From Rhodeus uyekii (Eukaryota; Chordata; Actinopteri; Cypriniformes; Acheilognathidae), in contig JAWRVZ010000182.1 in NCBI GenBank assembly GCA_037043235.1, forward strand, positions 744,001 through 808,000: a DNA stretch of 64,000 nt, given 5' to 3'. The notes beneath the pieces were generated by a model that was not told the origin of the DNA, did not search any database, and saw only the letters and a list, made by a program, of their open reading frames with translations. A program made the translations under genes and the position numbers. Below, piece after piece: positions 50,612 to 63,100 of this stretch (the first letter of the stretch is position 1; every line of letters starts with the position of its first letter).

Positions 50612-50955
50612 ATTTTTGTTTTGTTAAATTTTGTCAGCCAAGTATCATCAGTATCATCAGCGTAACAGTGAAAACTAATGCCAAGCTTTCTAATAATTGC
50701 ACCCAAAGGAAGCATGTACAGGGTGAAAAGCAATGGTCCTAGGAACTCCAATGGAACCAAAGCAAGGGAACCTTGAGGAACTCCATACTGAATTTGTGTT
50801 TGATATGACATCCCTTGATTTACTGCTACAAAATGATAACGGTCAGATAAGTATGATTTGAACCATGCCAATGTGATTCCGCTAATGCCAACATATTTTT
50901 TCAGTCTATTCAAAAGAATTTTGTGGTCGATTGCATCAAATGCAACAAATCTAGC
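50612..50955 (-). pseudogene. LINE reverse transcriptase fragment
   Basis: On the - strand FDAIDHKILLNRL, FKSYLSDRYHFVAVNQ, YGVPQGS and FHCYADDT, in RT order. These match L2/Rex-like non-LTR retrotransposons. The fragment is 5'-truncated, with a small insertion after GVPQGS, and lacks the rest of ORF2. Confidence 0.8.
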
Positions 50956-51013
50956 AAGTAACAGTAAGACTAACAGAGAGATAAAACTATGATCGGATGA
51001 TAAGAGTTACATT

Positions 51014-51560
51014 TGCCGGCAGCAATGTCACCCTCTAGCCTACGACTGGTTGCTCACAAAAGCTAAGCCGGGATGTGTGTGGTCGTTTTCCTGGATGGGA
51101 GACTGATTGCTGCTGGAAGTGGTGTTAGGAGGCCAGCAGGGGGTGCTCACCCTCTGGTCTATGTGAGTCCTACCGCCCCAGTATAGTGACGGGGACACTG
51201 TACTGAAATGAGCACCGTCATTCGGATGAGACGATAAACCGAGGTCCTGACTCTCTGTGGTCATTAAAAATCCCAGGATGTCTTTCGCAAGAGTAGGGGT
51301 GTAACCCCGGCATTCTGGCCAAATATGTCCATCATGGCTTCCTAACCATCCCCTTTCTCTGATTGGCTGCATCATCACTCTGTCTCCTCTCCACCAATAA
51401 AGCTAGTTTGTGGTGAGCGTTCTGGCGCAGTATGGCTGCCGTCGCATCATCCAGGTGGATGCTGCACTCTAGTGGCGGTTGAGGAGATTCCCCCTTCCAT
51501 GTAAAGCGACTTTGAGAGACTTTGATAAAGCGCTATATAAATGTAATGAATTATTATTTA
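51014..51560 (+). repeat. 5S rRNA-derived SINE (SINE3-like), copy 2
   Basis: The head GCTAAGCCGGGATG and CTGGATGGGAGACTG match the internal promoter half of 5S rRNA (GCTAAGCAGGGT and TTGGATGGGAGACC). It ends AAAGCGCTATATAAATGTAA followed by a TTATTA-rich tail. It is about 17 kb from copy 1, in opposite orientation. Confidence 0.82.
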
Positions 51561-52500
51561 TTATTATTTGTAATTCTAATGAGAGGAGTCTCAGTACTAT
51601 GATATGGTCTAAATCCTGACTGGAAATCCTCGCAGAGATTTTTAGTATTCTTTCTAAAAAGAATTCTTATTCTGTATTATAAGTAATTAACTAATTATGT
51701 AGGATTAATTTGTGTTTTTTTGATAAGTGGTTTATTAATTGCCAGCTTAAAGGTTTTTGGTTCTTTAGCTAATGACAAATATAAATTAATAATATTAAGA
51801 AGAGGATCTATGACCTCTGGAAGCATCTCTTTGTGTAACATACCTGTTGTTGATTTTGATGATTTAAAGAGTTTAAGACAATTCTTCCTCTCCTATAGCA
51901 ATTAAGAATTGAAATTTTCCACAGGGACACTACAATGTACTGAATGACGTGATACTGTAATAGATACGGTTATAATTTTTTGCATGGTTATAATTTTCTC
52001 TATGATTTTATTAAAGAAGTTAATAAAACAATTAACTGCTGTGCTTTCGGAAACAAAGCTATATTTCTCATTAATTTAGGCATTGTTGCAAATAAATACC
52101 TAGGGTTGTATTTGTTTTCTTCTAAAAGGGTGGAAAAACAAGCAGATTTTTAAGGCCTTTCTGTGTGCAATAGAGCTGTGTATTTCCATGTAATGCAAAA
52201 AAAAAAAACAATCCTCTTGCTTTGTTTTCTTCCTGTACTTTCAATTGCCTCCAAGCCTTGCCTGGACAATCATTTCCACTCTGGTTCACGACTCTTTTCA
52301 TACACTACTATAATCGTGCATTAATTTTAGCCACTCTTTTTGGTAAAATCTTTATAAACAAACGATAAAAACAGGGAACCAAACTTACCAAGCAGAGAAC
52401 TGAATGGATTTATGGATAGTATGGATGTGACACATCAGACACCAAAACATGAGCCTTCTGGACTTGCCCGCAAGAAAAATATTTAAAAACCAGAATCATA
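51560..52500. other. unclassified repeat-like sequence
   Basis: Short open frames such as 51720-51905 look like dispersed repeat rather than gene. I recognise the type but cannot name the family. Confidence 0.35.
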
Positions 52501-52514
52501 ACACATTCCATTAT

Positions 52515-52604
52515 ACATGTCAATATGCATGAAGTTGAAATATGATACTATAGTTAAATACATGTCGATATGCATGAAGTTGAAATATGAAATTGTAGTT
52601 AAAT
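52515..52604 (+). repeat. 45-bp tandem duplication
   Basis: ACATGTC(A/G)ATATGCATGAAG units begin at 52515 and 52560. Confidence 0.8.
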
Positions 52605-53050
52605 CATACCAACAGGGTTCAGGGCTACAAGCTCATTCACAAACCCGTCATAATCTGTTCCAATGAGTCATTGATGAGAGTTTGCAGAAATTCTAAGTTA
52701 AAACTGAGAAACTACATTACATAGCTTCAAGAGTATGTAATATTTATGTATTTAAATGGAGAATCCTTGTCAATATTGTCAAACGCCTAACATGACACAC
52801 ATACCACCTCTACCCCATTTATAATTAAAATAAAATTTAAAAAACGTCCTCTTGGTCCCTCTATTCTGCTGGCTTGTACTACTTGTATATGTAATGTTTG
52901 AAACTTTGTATTGTAAGCACTCTTGTGTACTTTTGCATCTTCAGGATGAATTGCTTTCTGTATTCGTCAAATTTTAAGTTGCTTTGGATAAAAAAGCGTC
53001 TGCTTAAATGAATAATTGTAATTTTGACAAATGTACGTACATCTACACAG

Positions 53051-53601
53051 CAGCAGTTCATGTGGACCAAACTAGCTCGTTTTCATTTCTTGTACATGGT
53101 TTTCAAAACTCTACACACTTATCCCATGACTTTAACCACAACCTGCACAACACCTGTAGGTGTACAGCACTTTATTCAAATGCTAACACACTGCTGTCAA
53201 AACTGTGAACCACACAATCAAAACTATTATCATTCAAAAAATATATCATATTTCATTATTTATAATATTATATAATATTTATTTATATAACATTTCAATA
53301 AAAAAAATTAGTAATTTTGTATTGCAGTGTTTGAAAGGCACAAGGCTGAAATCTATTTGTTGATTGAAATGTTATATAAATAAATATTATATAATATTGA
53401 TATATAATATAATATTAATGATAATAGTTTTGATTGTGTGGTTCACAGTTTTGACAGCAGTGTGTTAGCATTTGAACAAAATGCTGTAAATCTGTAATGT
53501 TGTCCAGGTTGTGGTTTAAGTCATGGGATAAGTGTGTAGAGTTTTGAAAACTGTGTATAAGCAATAAAAACGAGCTTGAGTTTGGTCCACATGAACTGCT
53601 G
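53051..53601. repeat. long imperfect palindrome (foldback element)
   Basis: Left arm 53051-53299 and right arm 53363-53601 are reverse complements with scattered differences, around a 63-bp spacer. Shared stretches include AGTTCATGTGGACCAAACT, AAAACTCTACACACTTATCC and AACTGTGAACCACACAATCA. No coding sequence. It lies between the convergent 3' ends of plekhg3 and cep170b. Confidence 0.88.
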
Positions 53602-54778
53602 TGCAGACTGTAGTTAAGAGTTTTGCACATGCGACTGCAGATCTGCCCACTAATGCTTAGCAATCGTAAAAAACTGTAATTTGGCTGGTTTGTTCATTTG
53701 TGATACAATAGTGTCATCTAGTGGACAATTTAGAGAACGACGTGTGGGATTGGTGAGATGTTCTTTTTAACAAATTCATTTGAATTTGGTTCTCCGACTC
53801 TCAGTTTTATAATCAACAAGTAATAAGAAGTTAAGTAAGAAGTGTTAAGTAAGAAAGGTGCCAACATCTTTATGTAAGCAAAATACAGATTCTGCTGTAG
53901 TTCAATTCAAATCCTCAAAAGTGCAAAGAAGGAATCAAATAATACTCTGTCTGCATTTAAGTTTTTTTTTCTTCTACTTATTTTAGTTGAGTAGTTATAA
54001 ATTAGTTTGTTTCCATTAAGAGCAAAGTGGGTGTTAATGGTGTAAATAAATTTATTACAAGCTAGATGAAAATTGTGATACATTTTGGATGGTTCATAAA
54101 ATAATTTCAGTGACTTCAAATGAATTTACTCTGTATAACAAAATCTAACAAATAAATACAAATAAATACAGTGTTAGCAAAAGCTGGATTTTGATTTAAA
54201 TGGGTCTCATGATGTTTGATATAAGTTGATTAAAAAGTATGAAATGAAACAAATGTGTAAAAAATGTTTCATCATTTGCTGTTGCTGTTGCTATTAGTTA
54301 TGAGTTTGGAAGTTCTACTAGCATCAATGGCAAAGTCACATTACATGGCACACATGCAATAATTCCAAAATAATTATTTCATTTGCATTTGAAACTACAA
54401 ACCATTCACACCACCCAGGTAGAAAAACAAAAAAAAACAAAGCCAACTTTTTGATGGTGAGCTGATAAAGCACTAAACAAATTTACTGTTTACAATCAAT
54501 TCTTAGTGCAGATATTTAGGAAAAAAATAATTTGAGATTGATTTGATTAACACCAGGATTGTAAAGGCTTTTGAGCATTGAAATAAATAAATAGGGGGAA
54601 AAAACACAATTACAAACACAAAGGAAATTCAATACAATAATACCATTATTTACTAAATAATACATTGTGTTGCTGGGACGCTGATAGACAGAAAGATGTT
54701 ATGTACAGTAGTTGTATGCACATTCACATTGTTGTCATCTGAAGATACTGGTTGTCACAATATTTCTGTCACAATATT

Positions 54779-54963
54779 TCTCAAACTAAAAGGGGGGAAC
54801 CGCTACACACACATTAGTTTGAACACTGTAAAATATTAACACATGTAGATATAGATTTAATGTGCAGGGAGTCTCAAACTAAAAGGGGGGAACCGCTACA
54901 CACACATTAGTTTGAACACTGTAAAATATTAACACATGTAGATATAAATTTAATGTGCAGGAT
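54779..54963 (+). repeat. 93-bp tandem duplication
   Basis: Two almost identical units, starting TCAAACTAAAAGGGGGGAAC at 54781 and 54874, differing at one or two bases near the end. A smaller duplication of TGTCACAATATTTC lies just before. Confidence 0.9.
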
Positions 54964-54999
54964 GTTAACACATCAGCCAATGTCTTATTAAGTGAAATG

Positions 55000-56984
55000 A
55001 ATAGAAACATTTGTTATCAACTTTATTATTTAATTTTGAGTCATTATTGTAAAATACTAAATCAACTATTTCACTTAAAATTGTGCATTGTGTTGTTGAA
55101 TAATTGAATGACTTAGACAACTTCTGGCAGAATCCCAGTTAAAAGAGATTAATCTGAAAGGTAAACTTATTCCATTATTTAAATACATACCTATGAAGAT
55201 TTACATATTTAAATTTAATTTGTATGTCATATATGTGAATTAAAATGTATAATTTCACTCATTTAGACTACGGGTTTTATTGAAAAGTGTCTGACAAGTA
55301 CATTTAATTCATGGAATTCTTGAATAACCACCCCATGAATTACAATAAATATTATAGAAAATAATAATAATAAATAAAACGACACTAGCGACAACATTCC
55401 ACTCTGGGTGAATTCAGGGGCGATTGTCCCCTTAAAGGCTTAATTGAACTCCAAGCCAAAGGTTTTCGACACTGTTCCTAGAGAACCTGGCTGAGCCTCT
55501 AACCTTACTAATATGTACAATTTCCTAAATGATGTAAAATATTAATGTGACATTATTGTTGGGCAGCTGTAGAACATCTCATTCATGATATTTGAACATC
55601 ATTTTGATGCTTTTAAAACATTCAAAATAACAAATACATAGAATATATCACACTTGAAGAATACACAGCTAATGTAAACGTGATGTTACAGCTTGTTACA
55701 TCCAGCTGTTTTTTGTTCTCACCAATAATAGCTCTTTGTCATCCCAAATGAAAAATAATCACTTTGTTGCATACAATCATAAAAGCGCACAATATAGTGG
55801 GGCAGGGTGAAGGAAACCCATTTTTCAAGTTTCACCTGTAACACACAGCAACAACACTTCACAGCATCACATGTGATTCTATTATAATCTAGTTGCTTAC
55901 GTGTAAACTTAAACACCCTTAACACTCCAGACATACAGTATGTGGTGTAGTTGCAAACCTACAGTGACCAGGAGGAGACATGTTCAGTTCACTTAGTTTT
56001 GTCCTAGCCTTGAGAGATCGATTTGTTTAACAACATATTAATGTGAATTGATTGAGTGAACATGAAATATATATTCATTTTATTTGTACTCATCTTGCGT
56101 ATCATTATTATGAAAATGGCCTTGTATGCAATTGTATAGAAATCAGTTTTTATCTTTGAATACTAATGTACCAGCAGGCAAGTTTCCTTAAGGCATTACT
56201 AAGAAAAACAAATATTTGAGAAAAATGTACATGTACCAAATGAATCGATATTGAACTTGAATCGAATCAGGAAATTTGTGGAACTATTCCTGTGGAATAG
56301 TGTGACATTGAAATAATTTCCTAGGGGTTTTGTTTTTTTTTTGCCTCGAAAAATGATCACCCACAAGTTAATATCTTGTGGTAAACTGAACATGTCCCCT
56401 CCCAGTCGCCATACTAAACATTTATGCCAAAGGTAGATTACTTTTAACAATATCTTTGATTACTATTAACAATAATTTAACTTGCTATATCTGGGAATTA
56501 TTCTCAGGAGCAGCAAAATTCAATCAGCAGTATTATAGCATGACAACATCATATTTAAAACAACTGCATTTTTTTTTAACAAAGCAAGCTAATGTCTATG
56601 CCCTCGTTGAGGGAAAGCACTAGATATTGTGTATTCACCCTTTTTTCCATGCTGTAGATTTTTAGCAGCCAAGTGCATTACATGATTGACAGTGAACATG
56701 GATTGAATGCTACAATGGTTTTCACCCAAATGAGACCAAAACAGATGGCAACACAACACCCACACAATCATGAATGACATGGCATATGGACAATCATTCA
56801 AGCAAGCCTCTTATTACAATCGTTGTAAAGAACAATGTTTATAACCTACTGTAGCCTGTGAAGTGTGTTTGCAGTCTTTGAGAAAGCGCATGAAACATAG
56901 TTGCACCACAGATAGTCTCATAATACTTGTACAAATATGCCACAAATATGGCAGTCTCCAGAGATGTGCAGTTGTTTACTATGC
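55000..56984. other. interval between genes; cep170b 3'UTR side
   Basis: AT-rich. Apart from the polyadenylation candidates I see no gene or clear repeat. Confidence 0.45.
56079..56084 (-). terminator. candidate cep170b polyadenylation signal
   Basis: AATAAA on the - strand (TTTATT on +), 0.9 kb past the cep170b stop. Another possible site is 55276-55281. Position and sequence only. Confidence 0.3.
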
Positions 56985-57163
56985 TTATACTACATATCGC
57001 CCTCCATCAGGTCCTCTGGGTCCTCGCTTTGCACTTGCATTGGCATTAGTAGAAGTGGGGCTGGTAAACTCCTTGGAAGCAGATTTGGTCTTTCCCCTGG
57101 GCGCAGTTGTCGTCATAGGGGGCATCTTTAGGATTCCCCCAGGCTCAACAATTGTGTTGATCA
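56985..57163 (-). CDS. cep170b: cep170b last coding exon
   Basis: Acceptor cataacttag. It encodes VINTIVEPGGILKMPPMTTT and a basic tail ending RGPRGPDGGRYVV, then TAA at 56987-56985. The start INTIVEP corresponds to INAIVDP in relatives. The final 40 residues are low complexity. Confidence 0.88.
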
Positions 57164-60100
57164 CTAAGTTATGGAAAAGAAAAAACACAAATGGATATAG
57201 GGAAAGCCACAGAATGTGTACCATACTATAGGACTACCATACCGATAGGACTAACACAGAAGATAAAGATGATAATAATGCTAATAAACTCACCCTCAAG
57301 TTGTCGCTGGACTCTTCTGAGTTCTTGGAGAATAGATGAGATTTCCTGCTTGCAAAGCAAGGATAATAGATTTAGATTTTAATAGAATAAAATGTTGGTC
57401 TTGGAAATTGCCTTTAATCAGTGCAGAACTTACCTTATTAGATGTCTTAAGAATGGGAACCTCATTTTCAGCGTTGATTTTTGCCTCTATTTCCTCCCAG
57501 ACATCAGTCTTGTTTTGAAACAGAACTCTAAAAGAAACAGGATTTGTGGGACTATGCAGAGAAAATACATAAATAAATACATTGTGCTTTTCTTCTCTAT
57601 TAGCTTTGTAAATGATTTACTGTATGTACTAGCTAGTAGACTCCTAAAAGTTAGCAGATCCACAAAGTCTCTTTGTTGTGATAAAAATGGACCAAGAATA
57701 TTAACTGACTAATCCGAGACTACACATATTTAATACACAAAATACACATATTTTCACATATTCTCTAGGATGAGAATCTCCACTACCTTTATTACTAAGG
57801 ATGTGCGAGACTACCCAACTAGTCGATTAAACGTTAGTGAAGTGAATCAAAAATTGTTTTTTGAATATTTAATATATGATGATTAATATTTTGCCTTTTT
57901 CAAATGCTACTTTTTATTTACCGTCATGTTAATGTTACATCTTGAAATTAATGTATTATTCTGAAAAGTGTATATCTGCAGCAAAACAAAATAATGTAAT
58001 TTAACTAAAGATTCAGCATGTGTTGGACAAATTGGCGCTCGCGTCGGGATCAGAGAAATTTCCACTTGAAAAGGAGGACTTTGAAAGCTTACACAAAACG
58101 TTTTAGTTTTCTTCTGTCAAATCAAACTAGCATAACAACTAAGCTTGCTTGAGGGACAATTCGATAATATGATTAAATGTTACATCGAATTAAAGGATAA
58201 CATTATGAGTAAAACTTACTTTACACTTGAACAGTTGATATATATAACTGCATTTTCTTATCGTTAGGATGTATACTTGTGAGCACGCATCAGGCTTTTC
58301 TTGTGATTTTGTGATTTTCAACCATGCAAGTGTGTGCGTACAACAATGCCTTATCGTGTTGACTTTATGTGTACTAACATTTATTTGAGGAAATCTGTTT
58401 ATAATAGGCTATAAGGTTCAAACTTGTTTGTATGTTTATAATGGCTATAACGTTGCTTAAATGAAAGGTTAATGCAATAAAAAGCACAAGCACATGACTG
58501 TTCGTAGATTAAGTGCTCTCTTAAAAATATTGCATATAGACGCTGCTGGTTGCAAAATTTCAGTTTAAGCAGTTGCGAAAATAGTCGTTGGGCACATCCC
58601 TTTTTAATACCCCCTGCTAACAGCTTAAGTAAGAAATATTTTACTTCATACTTCATTTTCTCTGCTAGTTGCTCTGTGTTCTCTCTGATAGCCTGGGAGA
58701 GCTGGGAGACTGGGTTCAACATAAGATTGTCCAGAATTACCTGTGATTAAAATTAAGAGTCAAAGGTTAAAATAAAAAATGATGTAATTGTAGTTTTTCT
58801 ATACCTGTATATCTGACAGACACTGCCAGGGGCTATACAGGTTGTAACACCCTGAGTAAATGACTAATGGATCTCAGTTTATTAGTGTAATGAGCAAAGG
58901 ATTTGACCAAATTTGACCTCTTCACGGTTCCAGGGACGCCGTCTGGAACTGTCATGGTCGTTCATATTTGAGTCCTGGTCTATTGGACTAGTTGAGCCTG
59001 GAGGAACCTTTTGATAGTTCAGACTTGCCTCGGGTATATGCTGTACCAGCTGTAGATTAATCAGGGATGGGAAAGCACCAGTAAGAACATGTGGACATGA
59101 CAATGGCAGATTAAATTAGATGTTAACAGATAGAAGACTCTGAGCTCAGATTACAATAGAAGCTTCAGAGATAAAACTCTGCAAAGATATCTGTATAATC
59201 ATGCTAATTCAATTGTGTCAAAGGATTATATGTTACAGTCAACATAGCTACTTTGATCCTAATTCCTCCTTGATATAGCTGGACTGAACAATATCCTTAA
59301 TATGAATATAAACTGTTTTGTGAACATATAGCATTAGGTGTGAGATTCCATGCATTAGGGAATTCCTTCATGCAAATAAATCAGTGAGGCAGCGGTTTCG
59401 ACAACAGGTTCCAAAGGTGGACATCAGACAGCTGTTTGTACATAAATATTTGCTCACAGAGAAAGTATTTTAATTTTGGACAACACTTGGTGATAATGAG
59501 TGATGAACTCAGCACCTGAGGTAACAGGAACCTCTGTAATGATGCATATGGTCTCTGCACAAAAGAGAAAATATATAACAAAACGTATGCAAGATTACAC
59601 AAAAACTTAAGTTAACTTAAGTCTTAATTCTTTCTGGGACACAATATAATTAGCATAAGGTGTATCATGCTACTTTCACTATGACTCCAAAACAAACATG
59701 CTTAGTTACCTTTGGCTTTAACATTTTGAATAAGAAATTTTCAACTTCATTGTGCTAATGAGAATGCAAACATTTACAGCATGTTTGACTTCATACTGAA
59801 AATGTGGTGGAATGGGCCAGTGTATTGTGATGGTATGTCATTTAACCAAGCAAAAACACTTCTGGCCTACCTCCTCTCTGGTTGAGATAGTGGATGCAGG
59901 GGTATTTGGCATGGAGCTTGGGGACGTGGTAGCTCCTATGCCTGAGGACGTCTGGGAGTCACCATCTCCTGCTACATCATGGATTTCACGTGCAAGAATG
60001 GCAAGATCTTTGGCCAGGTCTTGACTCAGCCTAAAGGATAGAAAATTAAAAAATTCATCAATCAGAAATATGCATGCATACACTACCCAATACATTAGCA

Positions 60101-63100
60101 TATTACACAACAACAACAAAACAAAATCAAATAACCTGGCAATCTCTGCACTGTGAGTAGACCAGTTCTGGAAGTGTTCATTCTGAGTTTCATCCTCTTC
60201 AGTTTCCAAAGAGGCAGATTTTAGCCTCATTTGAACAGCCTTCTGTGGTGTCTGTGTCTGAGTTGAAGCTGAGGCATGGGAGCGTTTTTGCTTAGAGTTG
60301 GAATTGGTCTCAAACTCCTCCTCTGATGTAGAGGAATAGTCTGAATCCTTTTGTCTACGGTGGGAACCTCAAGTTTTAAACAAAAAAAGAAAAAGAAAAT
60401 TAACATTTCTAACCAAAATCCCATGTTTGTCATTTTAAACAGTCACAATAAAATAATCCAGTGGTCTTGTCTGGAGGAACTGCATTTAGAGATCTACGAG
60501 TATTAAAATTGGTAACTCACCAGCTGTGCTACTGTGCTTAACTTGGTTAGAGCGGGAACGAGTGGAGGATTGTTTCCCTATTGATGCAGTCCCTTTGCTG
60601 GTAGCTTGCCTCACCTCACTTGAAGCCCCTTTCCTTGCACTACTACTACTCGCCTCTGTAGGACGGTTAGAAATGCCATTCTTGCTTGAGGTGGATTCAT
60701 TGTCACTTGGAACAGTGAAGGATCTAGTGCGTTTCCGTGGCATGGCAAGAATGTCCAGCCTTGAGAGTTTTTTGCTTTCAGCAGGAGTTTTACTGTGGTC
60801 GGAGCTCTGAGATGCACGGTCAGTCTCCGCACCCTCATTGTCCGAGGCCTCACCTAGTCGAGCTCGTCGGAGCATGGAGGCACGAGTTGGTCTTGGGGCT
60901 GAAAGGCTATTGGATCGGGTCAGCACCTGAGGGCTTCCTTTGGTCACCTTATTGGGGTCCTCCTTCTGCAGGGGTGCAGTCAGTTTTTTGCGGCTGTTGG
61001 GGCGTGAACTTGATTCATGGTCAGAAGAAGCAGCTTCATTCCACAGCTGTTGACCATGCTGATTATCTGAAAGGTCTAAAGAACCACGGTTACCAGCACT
61101 GCGTCGAAGCTGGAGCCGACGACTCATTTCAGCTTTACTGGTATTATCTGCAGAGGCATGAGTTCTCCGTTTTTCTGATAGCCGTTCACGGGCTGTAGGT
61201 TGCCGGGCTTTGTCTTGTGATGATTTCTCCTTACGCAGGTCACTTGCAGATGTGCGCTTCTTAAGTGTAGTGACAGGAGCATTTTTACTGCTGACCATGC
61301 TTACAGTACTGGCAGTATCAACATCTGAATCACCAGACAGGGAGTCCTCTTGTGCAGGAGAGTTACCTGTTTTTGAGCGTTGACTAGATCCATGTAACTT
61401 CTCTTCTGGTGATGCCAGTGATTTCTCTGCTTCTTTAGGAAAGGAAAATGTATCTTGGACAGTTTCCTCTGTATCCAAGCTGCTCAAGGCAGGATGACTA
61501 GAGATATGTGGTAGTTTCTTGACTTGAATGTTGTCACTAGGCCTATCTTTGGTAAAACTCTCCTGTCTAACAAATGAGGTTGAGGTTTCTTTGGTGGGTA
61601 CCACATCCCTGTTATGTGCCTGAAGGTTTGGGGCTGATGAGTTGGGTTTCACTGGACGCCTAGATTCATGACCACTCAAATGTCGTATCAAGACAGTGGT
61701 AGGAGGCATTTTGGGAGAGCAGTCTCTCTCTGGCTGTGAAAGAATTGGACTTTTGGATGTATCTGACTTGCATGAACCATCTTCAGAACCAATGTAAAAT
61801 GAGGTGGGTTTAGGAGTGCGTGGCGGCATCCCTCTAGAATGGTTTACATTTTCAGAAGGTGAAGATGTTGAAGTTCCTCTCTTTTCTTGGCTCCTCCCAC
61901 TCCTATCAAGGATAGAGCTGTCATCTGAACGACTGGTGTCACTCAGACTGTCTGGGTCCACGTCGTCTTGGACACATAGCCTCTGAGTACAGTCCTGCTG
62001 CTGTGGTGCTCTAGAACCTTTCTCTGGTGGTTCATGGTCCATGTTTGTTTCGTGCCGGATCAAGATACTGGGGGTTGTGTTCTCCAGTTTTTCCCCTGGT
62101 GGAACTTGAGGAAGAAGTCGTCTGGTCCTGGAACCTTGACTGCCCTCTGATTCTGAGATATCCATGCTTTGACTAATCATTAATGTCACTCTGTCATCTT
62201 CAAAATAAAGAGTGAAAATAATAATTATTGTGTAGGCTATTCATAATGAAATTAAAGTTTGTACCAAAATGCGTATTTGTTCAAACACCACTTGTTATTT
62301 TCAGTGAAAATACCTCTATCTGCAGGCCCAGTTTGGGGTGGAAGTCCCATAGATCCTTGTGTAGCCCCAGGATCACTATAAGTGTCTGCTAGGCTGGCCC
62401 AGCGTGAGACCCATTTAGGCTCTCCTATACCAGGATGTGCCTAAATCGCAAAAGGGAACAACTAACAATCAACATTAATTATTCATTGTTCATAGACAGC
62501 CTGTTAAGGTAACATTGCAGTAATGTCAGAGTAATGTCAGAGTATAATTGCAATACCTGTAGGGAGATGACTTGGTCCCCACCATGGCCCTGTGATGATG
62601 TCGACATTACATCTGCTGCCATACTGTGGCTATGACTAAAGAATAGTTGCTCATCTTTACCATCATCAATCACAGGCCTATAAATTCCAAGGGCTTGACC
62701 ACTGTATTCTGGTGCATCTAAAACACCAAATACCTGTGAAATGTGAACAAATATAATTTATCATGTTTCTCAAACACTGACCACTCTGGTAAAACAGACC
62801 ACTCTGGTAAAACAGACAGAGCACCCCAAATTCACACCAGCAGAAATTTGTAACAGAAATTTACAAAGTAAAATACTTTGAAAACACCACACAGTTTTCA
62901 ATAACTTTCTTATGGTATCTGTATAGTAAACTGGGAGAATTTTACACAAATTGCAATTTAGTATCTACTCATCTCTTTACCAAGAAAACGAAAAAAGTAT
63001 TTGTCACCTGGTCAATCATACTTCTAGCTTCTTCGACTTCCTTATCTTGTGACTCTGTCTCAATTGTGTAGGTACCAGCATCACTCAGACTGTCCTCCTC

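Noticed and set aside
51014..51180. Possible 5S rRNA gene
   Set aside because: Only the internal promoter half matches and it is fused to a SINE body.
55460..55500. Possible hAT end (GACACTGTTCCTAGAGAACC)
   Set aside because: Too degenerate, with no opposite end.
60737..61198. 153-residue + strand frame
   Set aside because: Shadow of the large cep170b exon.
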